Source of the DNA: Nafulsella turpanensis ZLM-10
GTDB lineage: Bacteria > Bacteroidota > Bacteroidia > Cytophagales > Cyclobacteriaceae
Reading direction: 5' to 3'
Length of the DNA stretch: 64,000 nt
Assembly (NCBI RefSeq): GCF_000346615.1
Contig: NZ_ANNU01000021.1
Coordinates: 20,409-84,408 of the forward strand
In this document: positions 44,582 through 53,738 of the stretch, piece by piece
How the letters are laid out: every line of letters starts with the position of its first letter
Numbering within the stretch: the first letter of the stretch is position 1
The notes under the pieces: model-generated
What the model was told of the DNA's origin: nothing
Database searches by the model: none
Seen by the model: only the letters and a program-made list of their open reading frames with translations
Position numbers and translations under genes: made by a program

Positions 44582-45337
44582 ATGAACACTCCCGCAATTA
44601 AAGATTTGCTCTATAAAATGGCTGATGATCAGCTTATACTCGGCCACCGCAATTCCGAATGGACCGGTTTCGGCCCTGTGCTGGAAGAAGATATTGCCTT
44701 CTCCTCCATGGCACAGGATAAAATTGGCCAGAGCCAGGCACTCTACCAGTTGCTGCATGAGCTGGGCGAAGCCGAACCCGATACCATTGCCTTTACCCGT
44801 AATGCGGAGCAGTTCCATAACTGCCAGCTAACAGAGTTGCCGATAGGTGAATATGATTTCAGCCTTATCAGGCACTTCCTCTTCGACCATGCCGAACTGA
44901 TTCGCTTTGAAATGCTGGCCAACAGCAGATACGAACCACTGGCTCAGCTCGCCCGTAAAATTAAGGGAGAGATAAAGTACCATGTTATGCATGCCAACAC
45001 CTGGATTAAGCAGCTGGGAAATGCGAATGAGGAAAGTATTTCCCGCCTGCAAAACAGCCTGGAGTATGCTCTCCCCTATGCGCTGGGCATCTTTGAAGAA
45101 GGCGCTCATGAAGAAGCCCTCCAATCTGAGGGAATCTTCCCGGGGGAGAAAGCGGTTATGGAAGAATGGAAAAAGAGAATCAGCGAAAGAATTGAGCAGA
45201 CTGCACTTCGCCTACCGGACTTCAGCCAATTGCAGCCGGTATATGGCGGGCGTAAAGGCCAGCATAGCGAGCATCTGCAACCCCTGCTCGATGAGATGTC
45301 GGAGGTATTTCGTATCGACCCTACAGCCGAATGGTAA
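44582..45337 (+). CDS. paaC: PaaC, structural subunit of phenylacetyl-CoA epoxidase
   Basis: A 251-residue ferritin-like protein: IKDLLYKMADDQLILGHRNS, GPVLEEDIAFSSMAQDKIGQ and YHVMHANTWIKQLGNANEES match the family. The di-iron ligands of PaaA are not kept (DKIGQ replaces ExxH), as expected, because PaaC has only a structural role in the catalytic heterodimer. It starts three bases after paaB; paaD follows within about 20 bases. Confidence 0.95.
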   Translation: MNTPAIKDLLYKMADDQLILGHRNSEWTGFGPVLEEDIAFSSMAQDKIGQSQALYQLLHELGEAEPDTIAFTRNAEQFHNCQLTELPIGEYDFSLIRHFLFDHAELIRFEMLANSRYEPLAQLARKIKGEIKYHVMHANTWIKQLGNANEESISRLQNSLEYALPYALGIFEEGAHEEALQSEGIFPGEKAVMEEWKKRISERIEQTALRLPDFSQLQPVYGGRKGQHSEHLQPLLDEMSEVFRIDPTAEW

Positions 45338-45358
45338 GGAAAAGTGAGAGAGCAAGAA

Positions 45359-45844
45359 ATGGCATATACTGAAGAAGAAATACGGCACTGGCTGGAAGAA
45401 GTAAAGGATCCTGAAATCCCTGTACTTTCGCTCAACGATTTGGGCGTGATTACAGGAATTTCAGTACTCGAAAACGGCAAGGTAAAAGTAGAAATGACGC
45501 CCACCTTTGTCGGCTGCCCGGCTATTGACTATATGAAAAGCGATGTAAAGGAAGTACTTGCCAAACATGGAGTGGAAGAGGTAGAAGTCCGGGTATCTTT
45601 TGATACCCAGTGGAACTCCAACATGATCAGTGAGAAAGGCAGGCAGGCACTCAAAGACTTTGGACTGGCCCCTCCACCAAAACACAATCTTATTGTGGAG
45701 CTTGATATCCTGGAAGAGGTAGAATGCCCTAACTGCGGGAGCCACAACACAGACCTTAAAACTCCTTTTGGCCCTACCCTTTGCCGCTCCATTCATCATT
45801 GTTTCGACTGCAAGGAAACCTTTGAACAGTTTAAGCCTATTTAA
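45359..45844 (+). CDS. paaD: PaaD, DUF59/MIP18-type maturation protein for the epoxidase
   Basis: A 161-residue protein, start at the ATG at 45359 (MAYTEEEI); a GTG at 45344 would add five residues. Residues 1-90 are the MIP18/DUF59 domain (VKDPEIPVLSLNDLGVITGI, TFVGCPAIDYM). The C-terminal tail has the four-cysteine zinc/cluster motif seen in PaaD (CPNCGSHNTDLKTPFG, then CRSIHHCFDCKETF). It is required for epoxidase activity, probably by assisting iron or iron-sulfur delivery. Last gene of the contiguous paa set. Confidence 0.95.
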   Translation: MAYTEEEIRHWLEEVKDPEIPVLSLNDLGVITGISVLENGKVKVEMTPTFVGCPAIDYMKSDVKEVLAKHGVEEVEVRVSFDTQWNSNMISEKGRQALKDFGLAPPPKHNLIVELDILEEVECPNCGSHNTDLKTPFGPTLCRSIHHCFDCKETFEQFKPI

Positions 45845-46009
45845 CTTACATTACCTATTCCTAAACCATTTTACCTGCAGGTAAATGGCCAAATAAATCC
45901 TCTTTTATTAACTTTTCAGGGTCATTCTTCCTATAATTCAAGCATCTTTATCCTTCCCTTTGTAGAATTTTTCCCCATCATGTAGGAGATTCGACCTCTT
46001 TTATTGTTT

Positions 46010-46017
46010 TATTTTTG
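46010..46017 (+). promoter_or_regulatory. Possible -7 element before the 201-residue lipoprotein gene
   Basis: TATTTTTG matches TAnnTTTG 43 bases upstream of the ATG at 46060, but there is no clear TTG at the expected distance. Confidence 0.3.
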
Positions 46018-46059
46018 AAAGAAAAGTTTAATTTGCACCTTCAGTTTATTCAAAGGTGT

Positions 46060-46665
46060 ATGAAAAAAACGCTACGTATTCTTTTAATTACTGCATTAAG
46101 CGCTTCTGCATATACTGCCTGCCAGAGAGCCTCTGAGGAAAAGCAGGCCGAAGAAGAGCTTATATTGATTGATTCGCTGCAACAAACTTTCATTAGCCTA
46201 AACGATAGCGCGGCGAACCGTTGGGAGGTTATTTTACAGGCAGAGGAGCAGAAGCTGGCTCAAATGCGCGCCATTCTGGAGGAACTAAGTGCTCCACCTG
46301 TTTTCAATAAGTCACGATTGGAGAGCCTCAATAAAAACTTTAAGGAAGTATACGAGATGCGTCTCCAGGAGGCCGAAGACCTGAGCCACGAGCAGATAGA
46401 CCGCTATGACTCCGCCTCACAGGCACTAAAAGAACAGATTATTGCCTATACTGAGGACCATCCGGACATCAAAAAGTTTCCTCTCGTAACAGAGTTGATC
46501 GACAGCATACAGGCTACCGATCAGCAGATACTGTTCCACCGGGTACGCTACGATAATTTTGCCAGCGATCTCAATCACTTCCTGGAGGGCAACAGAGAGT
46601 ATCTTCCTAAAATAGACACCAGCGGTCTGGCCCAGGAAAGGACTTTATTTCAATTACCAGAATAA
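46060..46665 (+). CDS. Helical lipoprotein of unknown function, 201 residues
   Basis: The ATG at 46060 starts a lipoprotein signal sequence (MKKTLRILLITALSASAYTAC, Cys21); the frame is open upstream to a TTG at 46015, which would lengthen the signal unnaturally. The mature part is almost wholly helical and charged (LQEAEDLSHEQIDRYDSASQ, HRVRYDNFASDLNHFLEGNR), with a coiled-coil tendency. Family not recognised. It lies between paaD and the convergent M3 peptidase. Confidence 0.65.
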   Translation: MKKTLRILLITALSASAYTACQRASEEKQAEEELILIDSLQQTFISLNDSAANRWEVILQAEEQKLAQMRAILEELSAPPVFNKSRLESLNKNFKEVYEMRLQEAEDLSHEQIDRYDSASQALKEQIIAYTEDHPDIKKFPLVTELIDSIQATDQQILFHRVRYDNFASDLNHFLEGNREYLPKIDTSGLAQERTLFQLPE

Positions 46666-46667
46666 GA

Positions 46668-46701
46668 AAAGCCTGCTTAATTTTTTAAGCAGGCTTTTTA
46701 A
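46668..46701. terminator. Bidirectional rho-independent terminator
   Basis: Perfect stem AAGCCTGCTTAA/TTAAGCAGGCTT (46669-46680 with 46685-46696), T-rich on the plus-strand side and with a T run on the minus strand as well. It serves the convergent lipoprotein and M3 peptidase genes. Confidence 0.85.
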
Positions 46702-46719
46702 CTGTCAATAAGAGAAATT

Positions 46720-48444
46720 CTAAAGCTTTTCCAGCTCCTCCTTTACAAAGGCCATCAGCTCTCGTATATATTCGCGGCTAAAGTCAAAGCGAATGCCAGC
46801 CGCTTCATACACCTCCGGAATTGGCCTGGTGTATCCCAGCTTTAAAGCCCCCTGGTAATCTTTCAATGCCTTATCAGGATTTTTCTTGTAGTTTTTCCAT
46901 ACTGCCACCGCACCCAACTGGGCCATGCCATATTCAATATAGTAAAAAGGCACCTCATACAGGTGGAGCTGCTTCTGCCACAGGTAGGATTTCGCTTTCT
47001 CCAAACCGCTCCAGTCGGTTATGTCATCACTGAAAGAATCGAATATCCTGTTCCATGCTTCTTTCCGCTCCTGTTGGTCATGCTCGGGATGAGTGTATAT
47101 CCAATGCTGAAACTGGTCGATCGTGGCTACCCAGGGAAGCGTACCAATGATCTGCTCCAGGTGATCTTTTTTAGCCCGAATCAGGTCTTCTTCCTTCTCA
47201 AAGTATTCATCCCAGTAATCCATCGTCAGCAGCTCCATCGACATGGAGGCGAGCTCTGCCACTTCTGAAGGAGGTTGCTTAAAATCATTCAGCTCCAGCT
47301 CCCGGGAAAGGAAAGAGTGTACGGCATGCCCACCTTCATGCAAAATAGTAATCAGGTCACGCAGTGTAGAGGTGGCATTCATAAAAATGAAAGGAACGCC
47401 TATTTCCGAAAGCGGGTAATTATATCCACCCGGAGCCTTACCTTTGCGGCTGTCAAGGTCGAGGTGTTTCATTTCCCTCATTATGCTCAGGCATTTCCCC
47501 AGAAAAGGATCAAGTCGCGAAAAAACTTTTATGGTTTTTTCCGTCAGATCCTGGCTATCGCGAAAAGGCCGGAGCTGGTCTCTTCCTTCTGTATCTACGC
47601 TATGATCCCATGGGCGAAGGCGGTCCAGACCAAGTTTTTCTTTTCTTTCCCTTGCGATGGCATTCAGCAGCGGAACTACCTCTGCTTTAACCGCCCCGTG
47701 AAAATCCTCACAATCTTTTGGACCATAGTCAAACCGCCCCATGGCCTTAAACATATAGTCGCGATAATTATCAAAATCGGCATTAAGGGCAACTCTATGA
47801 CGGAGGTTCAGCAACTTATCGAACAGCTCATCGAGCTTAAAATTATCCTCCAGCCGACGTTCACTAATTTTACGATAAGCTTCTTCCCTCCTGGCCCTGT
47901 CGGTAGATTCGAGAAAATCTGCCGCCTGCTGCAAGGTGAGTTCTCTGCCCTCTATCTCCACAGTCATGTTTCCGCTAATACTACCAAACTCCTGCGAGAG
48001 GGTCTCAATCTCTGTATTGAGAGGAATATTTGCTTCTCTGTAAATCTCCAGCTCCGATTTCATACTGCGGATCATTACCGGATACCCTTCTTCCTGTAAA
48101 GCATTGAGATAGGGGCTATCCAGTGCTTTCTGATTGAGTTTATGATCTTCCGGCGCAATATTGGGCTGAATCTGGCTTACAAAATAGTTAAATCGTTCAC
48201 GGGCTTCCTCATCAGTGGTATTAATGGTCATTTTAATATAACGCCAGCCCATATCCTCTGCCAACACCGACTCCAGTTCGCTCCTGTCCTGGAACCAGCG
48301 GCGCAGGTCCTCTACCGAATTAATTTCTCTTTCTTCAAGCTCTTTATAAAAAGGGGCTATTTTATCCCAGCTGCTTACGGTAAAACTTTCGGGTAAGAAA
48401 TGCCGCTTATCGCGCTTGGGTATCTCAATTTGATTGGTATTCAT
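46720..48444 (-). CDS. M3-family oligoendopeptidase
   Basis: A 574-residue cytoplasmic zinc peptidase with no signal peptide. The zinc motif is HEGGH at 369-373 (ITILHEGGHAVHSFL), and the third ligand region is PSEVAELASMSMELLTMDYW. The length and the N-terminal family pattern (IEIPKRDKRHFLPESFTVSS) fit the PepF/M3 oligoendopeptidase group, which trims short peptides. It stands between paaD and paaE, convergent with the former set. Confidence 0.93.
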   Translation of the reverse strand: MNTNQIEIPKRDKRHFLPESFTVSSWDKIAPFYKELEEREINSVEDLRRWFQDRSELESVLAEDMGWRYIKMTINTTDEEARERFNYFVSQIQPNIAPEDHKLNQKALDSPYLNALQEEGYPVMIRSMKSELEIYREANIPLNTEIETLSQEFGSISGNMTVEIEGRELTLQQAADFLESTDRARREEAYRKISERRLEDNFKLDELFDKLLNLRHRVALNADFDNYRDYMFKAMGRFDYGPKDCEDFHGAVKAEVVPLLNAIARERKEKLGLDRLRPWDHSVDTEGRDQLRPFRDSQDLTEKTIKVFSRLDPFLGKCLSIMREMKHLDLDSRKGKAPGGYNYPLSEIGVPFIFMNATSTLRDLITILHEGGHAVHSFLSRELELNDFKQPPSEVAELASMSMELLTMDYWDEYFEKEEDLIRAKKDHLEQIIGTLPWVATIDQFQHWIYTHPEHDQQERKEAWNRIFDSFSDDITDWSGLEKAKSYLWQKQLHLYEVPFYYIEYGMAQLGAVAVWKNYKKNPDKALKDYQGALKLGYTRPIPEVYEAAGIRFDFSREYIRELMAFVKEELEKL

Positions 48445-48464
48445 ACAAAAATTTCAGTTGTCAG

Positions 48465-48510
48465 ATATAAAAAAGAAAAGCTTTGCCACCCGAATTGTTT
48501 GGCAAAGCTT
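48465..48510 (-). terminator. Rho-independent terminator of paaE
   Basis: On the minus strand an eleven-base-pair perfect stem AAGCTTTGCCA/TGGCAAAGCTT (48500-48510 with 48478-48488) is followed by TTCTTTTTTA. It lies 24 bases after the paaE stop and just before the M3 peptidase start, so the two genes are transcribed separately. Confidence 0.85.
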
Positions 48511-48533
48511 GTACAAAAACAGATTTGGCTCTA

Positions 48534-49676
48534 CTAGCCGATTTCAATCACTACATCGTCGGTAACAGGGCGTCCTACACAGGTAAGTACATACCCCTCT
48601 TCGAGCTCAGACTCGGACAAGCCTTCGTCTTCGTCGAGTTTTACCTTTCCGCTAATACACTTTCCACGGCAGGCAGTACACAGTCCACTCTGGCAGGAGT
48701 ACGGAAGGTCAATATCAAGATCCAGCGCAGTTTCCAATATGGTTTTATCAGGCTCTACGGTAAACTTATGCTCTTCTCCATCCAGTATCACCGTAACTTC
48801 TCTACTCTTGGGAGTATCATCGCCTGCAGCAGCTATCGGGTCGGCAGCACCTTCTACTCTTTGGGTTTTACCAGCTACAAAGCTTTCGCGGTGCACCAGT
48901 TCTTTTGGAATAGCTAATTCTTTAAGCGTTTCTTCCACATTCACCATCATCCCTTCCGGTCCACACATAAAGTATTCTGTTTGGGCCGTATCCCATTGTG
49001 GCAACTGTTTTAGCAGCTCCTTCAACAGCGCTGGTTTTAAAAGGCCGGTGGGGCATTCCCAGCTAAATGGCTTTTGCTCCAGTACATGAATTACCTGCAG
49101 GCGGCTTTTCCACTTCTCCTGGAGCTCATCGAGCTGCTTTTTAAAGATAATGCTTTCTTCGCTACGGTTCGCATATATGAGCGACACCTGGCTTTCTGAT
49201 TCCTTCTCCAGAATCGATTTGGCAATCGACATCAGAGGGGTAATACCACTACCGCCCCCTAACAGTACAATGTGGCGCTTTTTGTTCGCATCAGGCACAA
49301 TGGTAAAGTTTCCCATTGGCTCCATCACCTCCAGGGTATCTCCTGCCTTCAGCTGGTTATTCAGAAAATTGGAAACCACCCCGCCTTCCACTCTTTTTAC
49401 CGTTACACCCGGGTGCGGATCGGTATAGGGAGAAGTACAAACAGAATAGGCTCTGCGGACTTTCTTTCCGTCGACAGTAGGAATAAGGGTAAAAAACTGG
49501 CCTGGCTTATAGGTAATAGGCTCTTCGGGTTGTTCAAAAAAGATGGAAATAGCATCAGCAGTTTCCTGCACTACCTCCTTTATCTTCAACTGATGATACT
49601 TAATATTCCCCCTGGTGGCCACCTGTGGCTCCTCCTTTTTCTCCGGACCTGATTTCTTAAAAAAGCTAAATGCCAT
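48534..49676 (-). CDS. paaE: PaaE, ferredoxin-NADP-reductase-type subunit of phenylacetyl-CoA epoxidase
   Basis: A 380-residue reductase. The N-terminal half binds FAD (YKPGQFFTLIPTVDGKKVRR AYSVCTSPY region) and NADPH (VLLGGGSGITPLMSIAKSIL). The C-terminal 90 residues are a plant-type 2Fe-2S ferredoxin: LPYSCQSGLCTACRGKCISG and the final VLTCVGRP supply the four cysteines. PaaE passes electrons from NADPH to the PaaA di-iron centre. It lies on the opposite strand from paaABCD, more than 2.6 kb away, beyond the M3 peptidase and a lipoprotein gene. Start chosen as the family N terminus MAFSFFKKS. Confidence 0.93.
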   Translation of the reverse strand: MAFSFFKKSGPEKKEEPQVATRGNIKYHQLKIKEVVQETADAISIFFEQPEEPITYKPGQFFTLIPTVDGKKVRRAYSVCTSPYTDPHPGVTVKRVEGGVVSNFLNNQLKAGDTLEVMEPMGNFTIVPDANKKRHIVLLGGGSGITPLMSIAKSILEKESESQVSLIYANRSEESIIFKKQLDELQEKWKSRLQVIHVLEQKPFSWECPTGLLKPALLKELLKQLPQWDTAQTEYFMCGPEGMMVNVEETLKELAIPKELVHRESFVAGKTQRVEGAADPIAAAGDDTPKSREVTVILDGEEHKFTVEPDKTILETALDLDIDLPYSCQSGLCTACRGKCISGKVKLDEDEGLSESELEEGYVLTCVGRPVTDDVVIEIG

Positions 49677-49972
49677 TTTATTTAAAAGTAGATTAGTTAC
49701 ACATCAAAACCGGCGCAACAGTTTTGCCCGGTTATTTTAGCTATCGCCTGTAAACATAACAGCCAGAAGTGAGTGCAGGTTTTATCCCATGTTTAATTCT
49801 GGCTTTTTGGATATTACAGCTCAGTAGCTGCAATTACGACGCCAAAATTAACAAATCTTTGCTAATATCCCTTTCTGTTCTCTCTTAAACTCCACCACAC
49901 CAGCTGGATAATTCCCCATTTCCTTACGGTTTCTAAACAGAATCTTTTAATTTTGGGCTTTAATTTTCTACC
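49677..49972. other. Divergent intergenic region, 296 bases
   Basis: Holds the promoters of paaE (minus) and purB (plus). A CAAAATTA at 49843-49850 matches the complement of TAnnTTTG for the minus strand, but no TTG partner is found. No copy of the TetR palindrome seen upstream of paaA is present here. Confidence 0.4.
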
Positions 49973-51319
49973 ATGAATTTATCGACACTTACTGCCATTT
50001 CTCCTATCGACGGACGCTACCGCGATAAGCTTAAAAACCTTTCTCCCTATTTTTCAGAATTTGGCCTTATTCACTACCGCCTGCTGGTGGAGGTAGAATA
50101 CTTTATTGCACTCTGCCAGCTTCCCTTACCACAGCTGGAAGGGTTTCGGCCGGAAGAGTTTGAAACGCTCCGCCTCATTTATAAAAACTTTGGCAGTAAT
50201 GAGGCCAAGGAAATTAAAGAGATTGAGAAAACAACCAATCATGACGTTAAAGCGGTAGAGTACTTCCTTAAAAAACATTTCGACCTGTTGGGCTTTGAGG
50301 CTTATAAGGAGTTTATCCATTTCGGGTTAACCTCGCAGGATATTAATAACACAGCTGTTCCGCTCTCGCTCAAGGAAGCTATGCAGGAGCATATAATCCC
50401 GGAGCTCAGAAACATCCATAAAACTCTGGGCCTTCTGGCGAGGGAATGGATGGACCAGCCTATGCTCGCCCGTACCCATGGCCAGCCCGCATCCCCCACT
50501 ACCGTAGGTAAAGAAATACAGGTTTTTGCCGTACGACTCCGGGAGCAGCTACATATGCTGGAAATTATCCCTTATGCAGCCAAGTTTGGAGGTGCTACCG
50601 GGAACTTCAATGCCCACCATGTGGCATTTCCTGAAACAGACTGGGCAGAGTTTGGCAATGACTTTGTAAACAACATTTTAGGCTTAAAGCGCAGCCACCC
50701 TACCACACAAATTGAGCATTATGACTTTCTGGCCGCTACTTTCGATAACCTGAAGCGTATTAATACCATCCTGATAGATTTTAGCCGCGACATCTGGCAG
50801 TACATCTCCATGAACTATTTTACCCAGCGTATAAAAGAAGGTGAAGTAGGCTCCTCGGCTATGCCACACAAGGTTAACCCCATCGACTTCGAAAATGCTG
50901 AAGGCAATTTAGGCATTGCCAATGCCTTGTTTGAACACCTCGCAGCTAAGTTACCCATAAGCCGCCTGCAACGTGACCTTACCGATTCGACTGTACTCAG
51001 GAATATTGGAGTACCCCTGGCGCATACCCTCCTGTCGGTCCTCTCTATACAAAAAGGAATCCAGAAACTCCAGCTAAATAAAGCTGCCATTGATGCTGAT
51101 TTGGAAGATAACTGGGCGATAGTTGCAGAGGCTATTCAAACTGTTTTAAGACGGGAAGGGGTGGCGAACCCTTATGAACAGCTAAAAGCACTGACACGTA
51201 AAAATGAGAAGATAACAGCCAACACCATCCGTCAATTTATCGATTCACTGGAGGTTTCAGCTGAGGTAAAGGAAGAGCTGAGAAAAATCAGCCCGCACAA
51301 TTATATCGGAATTCATTAG
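49973..51319 (+). CDS. purB: Adenylosuccinate lyase
   Basis: A 448-residue member of the fumarase/aspartase superfamily, close in length to the E. coli enzyme. The family start (LTAISPIDGRYRDKL), the substrate-binding TSQDINNTA and RTHGQPASPTTVGKE, and the signature loop GSSAMPHKVNPIDFENAEGN are all present. It cleaves SAICAR to AICAR and adenylosuccinate to AMP, two steps of purine synthesis. It is transcribed singly, with a strong terminator just downstream. Confidence 0.97.
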   Translation: MNLSTLTAISPIDGRYRDKLKNLSPYFSEFGLIHYRLLVEVEYFIALCQLPLPQLEGFRPEEFETLRLIYKNFGSNEAKEIKEIEKTTNHDVKAVEYFLKKHFDLLGFEAYKEFIHFGLTSQDINNTAVPLSLKEAMQEHIIPELRNIHKTLGLLAREWMDQPMLARTHGQPASPTTVGKEIQVFAVRLREQLHMLEIIPYAAKFGGATGNFNAHHVAFPETDWAEFGNDFVNNILGLKRSHPTTQIEHYDFLAATFDNLKRINTILIDFSRDIWQYISMNYFTQRIKEGEVGSSAMPHKVNPIDFENAEGNLGIANALFEHLAAKLPISRLQRDLTDSTVLRNIGVPLAHTLLSVLSIQKGIQKLQLNKAAIDADLEDNWAIVAEAIQTVLRREGVANPYEQLKALTRKNEKITANTIRQFIDSLEVSAEVKEELRKISPHNYIGIH

Positions 51320-51324
51320 CAATT

Positions 51325-51360
51325 AAAAAGCTGTTGGGGATTATTCCCCAACAGCTTTTT
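51325..51360. terminator. Bidirectional rho-independent terminator
   Basis: Perfect sixteen-base-pair stem (51325-51340 with 51345-51360, loop of four), T-rich on the plus side and A-rich on the other. It serves purB and the convergent 109-residue gene. Confidence 0.9.
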
Positions 51361-51376
51361 CACTTTTTAGATAATT

Positions 51377-51706
51377 TCACTTCCCCTGCTCTATTATTTT
51401 TTTAATAAGCTGATTCAGCTCCTGTATCTGTTCGAAAGAAAAATTGCTGCGGAGCATTTTTAAGTGACTGCTCGTTACCATGTCCGGATCTTCCACACAT
51501 AAGTTAGCATAAGCGACTGCAAGTGCCACCTGTGCAGGCTCTGCTTCTATCTCCGGTTCTATGCATTCCTGTAAACCGATAGGTAAAGCCTTGCCTGTCG
51601 CATGGCTGATAACTTCCCAAACAGCCTGTACAATAGCAGTGCTTAAAATTTGATTGGAGGGTTGAAAATGATTCGGGCCAGGGTCTGTTAAGTTACTTGC
51701 TTCCAC
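51377..51706 (-). CDS. Hypothetical protein, 109 residues
   Basis: Helical soluble protein. The C-terminal part (AQVALAVAYANLCVEDPDMV, then FSFEQIQELNQLIKK) recalls the last helices of carboxymuconolactone-decarboxylase/AhpD-like proteins, but the CxxC active-site motif is absent. Function unknown. Transcribed towards purB and separated from the gene upstream by a terminator. Confidence 0.5.
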   Translation of the reverse strand: MEASNLTDPGPNHFQPSNQILSTAIVQAVWEVISHATGKALPIGLQECIEPEIEAEPAQVALAVAYANLCVEDPDMVTSSHLKMLRSNFSFEQIQELNQLIKKIIEQGK

Positions 51707-51794
51707 AAGAGTAAGAATGGTTATGCTTTCAATGATAAGGCTTATTCCTTTAAATTAAAAATCAACCTCTCACGAACCTTACATACTGCAAAAG

Positions 51795-51822
51795 GAAAAA
51801 GCTGGCAATAAAGCCAGCTTTC
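51795..51822 (-). terminator. Rho-independent terminator
   Basis: Stem AAAGCTGGC/GCCAGCTTT (51799-51807 with 51814-51822) with a six-base loop; on the minus strand it is followed by TTCC and T-rich sequence. It ends the transcript of the 131-residue secreted protein. Confidence 0.75.
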
Positions 51823-51845
51823 TTCATTCCTTATTCTTATTTTCG

Positions 51846-52241
51846 TTAACCCATATAATCGCCAGTTTTCTGGCGGCACTCTTTCACCTTTTTCTTTAAT
51901 CTCAGGCTCCAGAAAGGACCATTTTTAAACATTAGTAAAAATCGTGTACCCAGGTTATGCAGGAATACCCCTGCCTGACTTTTGCTTCCGGGGCCTTCGC
52001 CGGGTATTAAAACATAATTAAACCCCATTTTTGAGGTTTGGTCTTCCACGCACTTGTTCCCTATTAAAAGACCATTCACGTTCCGTTTATAGATGGTAAG
52101 GTAGTTCTCTGGCCTTTCCGGCAAACTCTCCGGAGTAGCTTCCCAACTGGTATTAGTGGTAGGAGACGGCTTCTCCTCCCGCTTTTGAGCAAAAGCAGTG
52201 AGAGGAAAGAGTAAAAGGCAAAGAAATAATATGGGTTTCAT
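51846..52241 (-). CDS. Hypothetical secreted protein, 131 residues
   Basis: The ATG at 52241 begins a signal peptide (MKPILFLCLLLFPLTAFAQ); an ATG four codons earlier is possible. The mature part is basic, with two cysteines (GNKCVEDQ and VKECRQK). Family not recognised. It lies about 40 bases downstream of the TolC gene end on the same strand and could be the last gene of the efflux operon. Confidence 0.6.
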   Translation of the reverse strand: MKPILFLCLLLFPLTAFAQKREEKPSPTTNTSWEATPESLPERPENYLTIYKRNVNGLLIGNKCVEDQTSKMGFNYVLIPGEGPGSKSQAGVFLHNLGTRFLLMFKNGPFWSLRLKKKVKECRQKTGDYMG

Positions 52242-52283
52242 TTTAAAAATCACAAAATCAGAAGGAATTATCGGCGAAAAGAG

Positions 52284-53738
52284 TTAACCTTCTATGATAG
52301 GCACTTCCTGCTGAAAATCATAAAGTGTTAGCTCACGGAGGCGGTAATAGGCGATCCAGAATTCCCGTAAAGCAGCAATGTAACTCCTTCTTGCCTCATC
52401 TTTTTCCTGTGTGGCTATGTTCAAGTCGGTAATACTGATTTTCCCAATCAGGTAGCGGTTTTTAGACAGTTCGTAGCGGCGCTGGGCAATGTCATCGCTT
52501 TTCTCGGCGATTTCTGTCTGGATCCGCAGCATTTTAAAAAGTTTTACCTGCGTATAAATCTCCTGCTCAAAGTTAATTTTCTCCTGTGCAATAGTATAAT
52601 CAATCAGCTTCATATTGGCCTCGGCAGTCTTTACCCTGGAGCGCTGCCGGCCCCAGTCAACTACCGGAATGGAGAATTCCAGTAACACCCCCTGCTGATC
52701 GCCCGGCGAATGGTACACATCGGTAAACTCCAGTCCCTGGTTGGTAAGGCCGAAGGTAGCCCGAAGGCTCGCATCGAGTCCGCTGTCATTTTTTGCCCTT
52801 GCCAGGTCGCGCTCTGCCTCCAGCTCCTGTCGTTTAAAGCCAATAGCATCCTGTCGATTATCGTTAGCTTCCTGTAGAGCCACGTCCACATCCACCTCAA
52901 ACTCCGGGATTAGCACCGGCGGAATCAGGAGCAGCTGATCATTATTGTTGAGTCCGACATAGGATTTCAGCCGAAGTCCAGTCGTTTCCAGGTCGAGCTT
53001 TGCCTCTGCCACCTGCTGCTGGGCCCGCATTAAGGCGAGTTCCAGTTGCAGCAGCTCTCCTTCCGATACCTTTCCCAGATTATAGCGGCCTTCGGCAATT
53101 TTATAAATGGTATCGTTATTGGCCAGGTTCTTCTGTGCTATTTCAAGGCTGGCCTGAGCCAACAAGAGGTCGAAAAACAGGCTGGTGGCATTGACCGCAA
53201 TCTGTTCCAGCTCCTCTACATATTCCCGCTGTGACTCCTCATAGCGGAGCGGTTCAATTCTTCTGTTCCAGCGGAGGGAGTTAAAGCGAAAGAGTGGCTG
53301 CTCAATACCAATGAAGGCAGGGTTGCCGCTGTAGCGTTTGAAATTTTCGGCAAAGTTATCGAAACGAGTCAATTGTGAAGTTAAAAATATTTTACTTCCC
53401 GTAATACCTATCTGCTGTTCCAGAGAAAGCTCCACCCTCCCGAAATTCTGATGAACTTTTGTAAAGTCGTAAGAGCCATCGGGCTGTATGGTAGGAATAA
53501 TGCCGTTATTGTACTCCTCCAAGCCGTTTATTACCAGCTGGGGCTTATAATCCGACAGATAGGTGCGGTACTGCCAGTAGCGGTTTTCGCGCCTGGTTTC
53601 TACCTGTAGGGCGGCTGGCGACTCCTCACGAGCCATTTCCACAATCTCAAAAAGGCTGAAAGGTTCTTCCTGTGCCTGACTCTCCAGGAAGGGGAATAAA
53701 AGGAGAAGAACAATGCCTGACAGAACAATTTTATTCAT
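52284..53738 (-). CDS. TolC-family outer-membrane channel
   Basis: A 484-residue outer-membrane efflux protein. The ATG at 53738 is chosen because it gives a signal peptide (MNKIVLSGIVLLLLFPFLES, cleavage near SQAQ); the frame is open to 53825, but that part overlaps the permease gene. Two similar halves of long helices typical of TolC are visible, with SLEIAQKNLANNDTIYKIAE GRYNLG in the first and DIAQRRYELSKNRYLIGKIS ITDL in the second. It forms the exit duct for the MacA/permease pair encoded upstream; start and permease stop overlap by eight bases. Confidence 0.88.
   Translation of the reverse strand: MNKIVLSGIVLLLLFPFLESQAQEEPFSLFEIVEMAREESPAALQVETRRENRYWQYRTYLSDYKPQLVINGLEEYNNGIIPTIQPDGSYDFTKVHQNFGRVELSLEQQIGITGSKIFLTSQLTRFDNFAENFKRYSGNPAFIGIEQPLFRFNSLRWNRRIEPLRYEESQREYVEELEQIAVNATSLFFDLLLAQASLEIAQKNLANNDTIYKIAEGRYNLGKVSEGELLQLELALMRAQQQVAEAKLDLETTGLRLKSYVGLNNNDQLLLIPPVLIPEFEVDVDVALQEANDNRQDAIGFKRQELEAERDLARAKNDSGLDASLRATFGLTNQGLEFTDVYHSPGDQQGVLLEFSIPVVDWGRQRSRVKTAEANMKLIDYTIAQEKINFEQEIYTQVKLFKMLRIQTEIAEKSDDIAQRRYELSKNRYLIGKISITDLNIATQEKDEARRSYIAALREFWIAYYRLRELTLYDFQQEVPIIEG

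Noticed and set aside
43976..44818. Minus-strand open frame of 280 codons opposite paaB and paaC
   Set aside because: Antisense to two recognised genes; the translated sequence is compositionally odd (rich in F, C and H).
47275..48099. Plus-strand open frame of 274 codons opposite the M3 peptidase
   Set aside because: Antisense shadow of a clear peptidase gene with the HEGGH motif.
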